Positions 59,233 through 64,000 of a stretch of 64,000 bases of DNA are shown here, one piece after another. The stretch lies in contig QVRM01002032.1 in assembly GCA_003439945.1 (NCBI GenBank), positions 34,644 to 98,643 of the forward strand, read 5' to 3'. The notes below the pieces were generated by a model, which saw nothing but the letters and a program-made list of their open reading frames with translations, had not been told where the DNA came from and did no database searches. The translations under genes and the position numbers were made by a program. Positions within the stretch are counted from its first letter, which is position 1, and the number at the start of each line of letters is the position of its first letter. This DNA is from Dermanyssus gallinae. Its lineage: Eukaryota > Arthropoda > Arachnida > Mesostigmata > Dermanyssidae.

Positions 59233-60145
59233 TCTAGTTCACTGAGTAAAGCCGCAGAAGCTTGAGGCAGAGAGAGAGAGCGAAAGCGTGTGTGAGAGAG
59301 ACAGGGAGGATGTGAGAATTAACGCGTGAAATTAATTTAGTGACAGTTAGATTAAGAGCCTGCGTGCGCACGAGAGAAATATACAAAGGGAGAGCGGATT
59401 GAAAGAGAGAGAGAGAGAGAGAGAGAGAGGAAACGTTGAGATTATTTACTGTAACGAACAGAAGCATCATCATTATCATCAACATCATTATCATCATCGC
59501 TATTGACATCTCACCATCACCCTTAGCGTTGTGTAGGATAAAGCAACACCTCAAAACTACGTGCGGATTGATCAGAGAACGAACGTACAGCAGAGGCTGC
59601 AGAGCGAGCGAACGAGAATGAAAGAGAGAGAGAGAGAGAGAGCGAGCGAGATGCCAGTAGCCAAAGCGAGTTTGATACGTTTGATATGCACAGCTGTATA
59701 TACGGATCCGTGGACTCACACGCTAGATGCTAGATCACACGATGCATGTCGTGCCTGCACGCACTGCACTAAACTCGCATATTCAAGATCAAGAGCCAGG
59801 GCAGGCAGCAGCAGCTGCAGCTTGATGACAGCAGTCGATGATGATCGAGGGTGGCCTGCTCTGGAGCCGCGATAGGGCTTGCAAACTTCATTATGATGAC
59901 AACAACAACGGCGGCGACAACAACGACCACGACCACGACGACGACGACAATGACAACAACAGCAACAACAACAGCCACACTCTTAATTATAGCCTTGATA
60001 AGCACAAGTGTAAATAGTAGAGTACCGAGTAGTCAATCAATTCGTAGTATTACGTAGGGGTACGCAGATTCGAACCTCGTTCGAAGTGCGCTTTCGAAGG
60101 CCTTGGACCGACGTGCCGAACAGCGCTGCAAGTGTAGCATGACGA
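59233..60145 (+). other. DNA downstream of the K2P ORF, probable 3' UTR in part
   Basis: GA repeats (59264-59310, 59401-59428, 59624-59645), CAT/ATC triplets (59466-59500) and CAA/ACG triplets (59895-59965). I find no clear AATAAA in this stretch, so the transcript end is not placed. Confidence 0.4.
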
Positions 60146-60714
60146 ATATATATATATATTCTTTTTTCTGTATTTAATTTATATGTGAATTTTATTTACC
60201 AGCCCGTTTACCAGTCCTTATTGAATATTTCTTTTGAATCAGATCGGCCAGATGTGCCGTACGTCACTATTGTATTATTACAATGTATCATTTAATGATT
60301 TTTTTAAACAAACATACTCGTGTGTAGTGCATTTCTACTATTCCTTTGATTACCACAGTATTACACTACTACTACTACTACGACTGATACTACTACTCGA
60401 AGTACAACAGTATTAACTGCAAACACACAAGATATCACCGACACAACGAGACATCATCCGCACTGCTTGTGTCACCGGCCACGGTTTGGAGGGATGAAAG
60501 CTTATGAATTTCGTTATGTTTTAGCGTTTGCATTCACGTTCTAGTCATTACCCCTAAAGTCGTCGTCGTCATCATCATTATAATCATCATCAGTCGCCGC
60601 TGGCCCAGCCTAATTACTAGTTTGCAAATGACCTTGTATGACCTTGCCGTAGCGCGCCTCCTGCTAGCAGTTTGAGCCTCAATATGTTCTAGCTGTGCTC
60701 TTTCTCCCCAAGCA
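60146..60714. other. Non-coding stretch
   Basis: AT-rich, with CTA triplets at about 60366-60380 and CGT/CAT triplets at about 60561-60590. No gene supported. Confidence 0.4.
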
Positions 60715-60805
60715 TATGCCTCAAGGTGAGTTCCAAGCCCATAGGGGATGACGAATGATGGTCTAGAATTAAAAACAACCTTCTTAAAATGTTTTTAATT
60801 TTTTT
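60715..60805. repeat. Dispersed repeat D (copy 2)
   Basis: GCCTCAAGGTGAGTTCCAAG, GGTCTAGAAT and AACAACCTTCTTAAAATGTT match the copy at 35570-35655. Confidence 0.7.
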
Positions 60806-61193
60806 AGCGCATCAGGCACCATTTGCAACCCTACCATAGACATCTCGCCTTCTTTTCTGTGTTACACAGTGCAAGTTGACCACCACTACCATATGAGTTC
60901 ATTAAGCGCCAACAAGTTGCGTAACACACATATTGACACCAATAGACTCTAGAAACGCGCATGGCGAGCATGTACAAACAACGCTTGTTCTTGTTGTACA
61001 AGGAGCAAAAAGACAGGGTACACAATGAAATTGTTTGCCGGCAATTCGACCGCAAGCTTTTTTTACTCTGACATCGGCAGCAAAGGTGCAAGTCGTAAGA
61101 CATCATGTGATTATGTCCTATGATAAAGGGCTTCGTGCCAACTAAACAACTTACACAACTAACTTCCGTGCTTCCGCGTTTATGTTTATTTAA

Positions 61194-61241
<48 letters not shown>

Positions 61242-64000
61242 GCTGCTTGATTCTAGTAACATCATTCTAGTTCTAGTAAATCTAGCAACTGCAGTGTTTT
61301 ATTAGAACGTAGCGTAACGCATAAACAAAGCCAGAAAACGTTTGTTTTTACACTAGGTAAAAACATACAATTTGAGACACGCAAAACGGTTTTGGTTATT
61401 ATTCCGATTAATGCGTTTCCCTTACAGATTGATTTGGGCTGACTAGGTGACTTCACAAAATCTGATAGAAACAGTAACAGTGCTACCAACAATGAAGGAC
61501 ATGCAAAAATGTGGCAAACGAATAGTACACAATTCGTTGACAACTAGTTATGATATAAGTCCGGCTAGATGGTATTTTCCGCGATTCCTTCGGCTTTAAA
61601 AATCTATATAGAAGTTGCCTATGGAGGTGCTGTGAGTCCGTATATATATATATATATATATATATATGATTTTTACTGTTATGCATACAATGCCGCTGCT
61701 AATGAATCCCACCACTACCCTAAGACGCATGATCGATATACATAGTCTACTAACCAACATCCGACCGCAAAAGCAGTTTACTATTTAATGTCGTTGTCGC
61801 TATCCTCATTTTCCCTCATCCTCAATCATAAAGGCCTTCGTTGTGCATGTGGAAACAGAGTAGGACTTCATGCGGTGGACTTCATCTCGTTGGTGCCAAG
61901 AGCACCAATACGCCGCCAATCACCTTTCCACGCGACAACATGCTCACCAGAAGACAAGATTGGTAAAATGCGTTAAGCCGATGAGTTGAATACAATACAA
62001 ATCTGGTTGATTGCTTGCTGGCAGAGCAAAGCTGTAGAACCAACCCAAAATCGTTCAAAACTCATCATGTTCGAGCGATTCTCTGCCGACTATCGCACCA
62101 CAGCATTACAAAAAACGACCTCCTTAAAAAATGTTTTTAATTCTAGCACCACAGTAGTCGCAAAAGTAGAGCAACACTGCACTGGTGAATTTCAGCCAAA
62201 TACTGTATTACTGATTTTTTATTGTCCCGTATGTCGCGTACAGGCAGGTACATTGTCAACCGCTACACGCCAGTTTAAACCTCTGTTAGCACTATAGCGC
62301 CAGGACGGCAGCTGGATGCTTGTATGCATGTATAGAAGGTCAATTGATGGAAGATGAATCGTTTTGTTTGCTCTTATCTGACTTTGATAATGCTGAAAGA
62401 TGTACATATCTTGTTGGCAGTATCTATCAGCGACTAGCATAAAATGCCTAAACCCAATTAATTCGTATTCTTTCCTGCCCCTTTAGGTTGGGAATTGCTT
62501 AGCTGGCATTACTTGCCTCGACACGATGGGACTGCCACAACATGAACCACAACTGTTACTAGAGTGCTGTTGTTACTACGACTGGATAGATCGATCATTT
62601 ATTATTCGCTTGTTTGACATACACATGCTAAATACCCATGCTACCTGTTGTTAATATCAAGGGCGTTTAATGCGGCAGTATAAACAAAAGCATGTTGAGG
62701 TATATAGAACTCGCCCTGATAGATGACAACCCCATGACTAGCGCACTAGCTCAGCTCCCTCCCACCACCCTCCCGCCCAGACCACACCGCCACAAGCATA
62801 CCACTGCTACCAAGGTAGTATTGCAGTACCATTCTGTTCTGCAAATTTTGCATAACCTTCTGCAACAAACAAATGAAAATGTGGCGCAAAAGTTTCTTTT
62901 CGCTTCTGCGAAAAGCCACCCTGCACGAAACGCACCTGCAAAGAAAACCTTTTGCAGCAGGGCCCGCCATTGGTATGACGCCTTCACCAAACAACGTCGA
63001 ATCGGGGGCGTGACCACGCGGACCGTGCTGACAACCGTTATGCAATGCATGCATTACGGCAAACGGATATTGGTGTGACAGGCCACTTTCACGTTCACGT
63101 CGCCGCCGTTGGCTCGCGGTTGATCTCTCTGGCACGCGACACAAAGCTCACATTAGAAGATTGGTCATAGGACAGATGAGAATGAGTGGTGATGATGATG
63201 ACGATGCTTGTATTGTTTCTTTTTTGTTAGTTTGGAGTTTGAGGCGCGCTCTGATTGACTCAAAGCGACAGTCTGTTTTAGAAGGACGAAGAGGAGGGGT
63301 AGAGGTTCAGGGGATTTGACGTAGTTAAACTTCGTTACGGTCGTGAATTATTCCCCAGCCGCAAATCTAAACCAGGAGCCAGAATGTTAGGACAGAGCAG
63401 AATGAGACAACCGAATCGTTCAACGTCAGTCAAGGTCCACCCTATATTGAAGGATCGCCGAAACACGTCAAGACAGGAAGGACACCAGCGAGATGGGATT
63501 CATATCAGCTGTTCAGTCTATTGGCCGGACAATGGTAGTCCGCTAATGACAACGGCAAATTAGTCTCGTCAAAACAAGGCAACGCAACGCAACGGCAGAA
63601 AAGCGAGAAACAAATAATTAACAAAAACAACATCAACAACGGCAGAGATTGTTACTACAATGAGAATAGACAGGAACACTAACAACAAAAATTGTTACGT
63701 ACGAGAAAGTTAAGGAAATGAAGACGTGCAATAAGCACGTAGATAAAGAGAAGATAGCCAAAAAGTGAGTTAAATGCAGAGGAAGAGAAAAACAGGCAGA
63801 ACGAGAAGGAGGGAAATAGTGGCTAGAAGTTAAAACTACAGCAACATGAAGAATGGTATTCACAACGATAAAGACGCAATCGCGCCAAAATGTTACAACA
63901 ACGACGACAAAAGGGTAGATGACAACAACAAAGCCAAAACAGCACAGTTAACGTAACTATAACAAGATATGACAACAAAAACAACAACGACAACGACGGC
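60806..64000. other. Non-coding right end of the window
   Basis: (TA)n at 61197-61238 and 61641-61668, a repeat D fragment at about 62110-62145 and CAA/ACA triplets at about 63600-64000. ORFs overlap on both strands at 62692-63144 (up to 132 codons), but I see no start context, splice signal or family to support either strand. Confidence 0.4.

Noticed and set aside
62692..63144. Overlapping ORFs on both strands of up to 132 codons
   Set aside because: Neither strand has a convincing start, splice signal or family. Opposite-strand openness suggests chance.

Overview
This is eukaryotic DNA, most likely from an arthropod; an acarine (mite or tick) is my guess, not a demonstrated assignment. Coding is split into short GC-rich exons with GT..AG boundaries. 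The space between is AT-rich and full of simple repeats, tRNA-derived SINEs, 5'-truncated non-LTR retrotransposons and decayed Tc1/mariner copies. I see no operons, prokaryotic signals or CRISPR, and no virus.

The one gene I recognise is a two-pore-domain potassium channel (K2P) on the + strand, with seven coding exons from 46282 to 58572. All exon phases agree. It has four membrane segments, two pore loops (GYG and GFG filters) and a long disordered C-terminal tail, and resembles arthropod Ork1 and vertebrate TREK/TALK channels. The annotated TAG (58570-58572) is followed in the same frame by 219 more open codons. The extended protein would end in a class I PDZ-ligand-like sequence (ESEV). 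It could be reached by stop readthrough or by removal of a 72-nt GTAG..CAG intron whose donor overlaps the stop. A phase-compatible candidate exon at 40982-41456 might add a cytosolic N-terminus.

At the left edge, 1-274 and 1323-1567 look like two consecutive coding exons of an unrecognised + strand gene. A 59-codon ORF in an excellent start context lies at 13146-13325.

The other 85 percent or so holds: (TA)n tracts about every 1-2 kb; many TTG/CAA arrays; minisatellites with units of about 19, 22-23, 24 and 29 bp; three SINE families; at least six non-LTR retrotransposon fragments (one with a restriction-like endonuclease); Tc1/mariner remnants; two copies of a 75-bp MITE; and a 1-kb foldback element. 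Several elements (43288, 25178, 38309, 48200, 2371) sit inside (TA)n runs with TA repeats on both sides. This suggests insertion into TA microsatellites. The K2P introns hold much of this material: a restriction-like-endonuclease LINE in intron 1, two LINE fragments and the foldback in intron 2, a mariner remnant and MITE in intron 3, a (TTG)n array in intron 5 and SINEs in intron 6.
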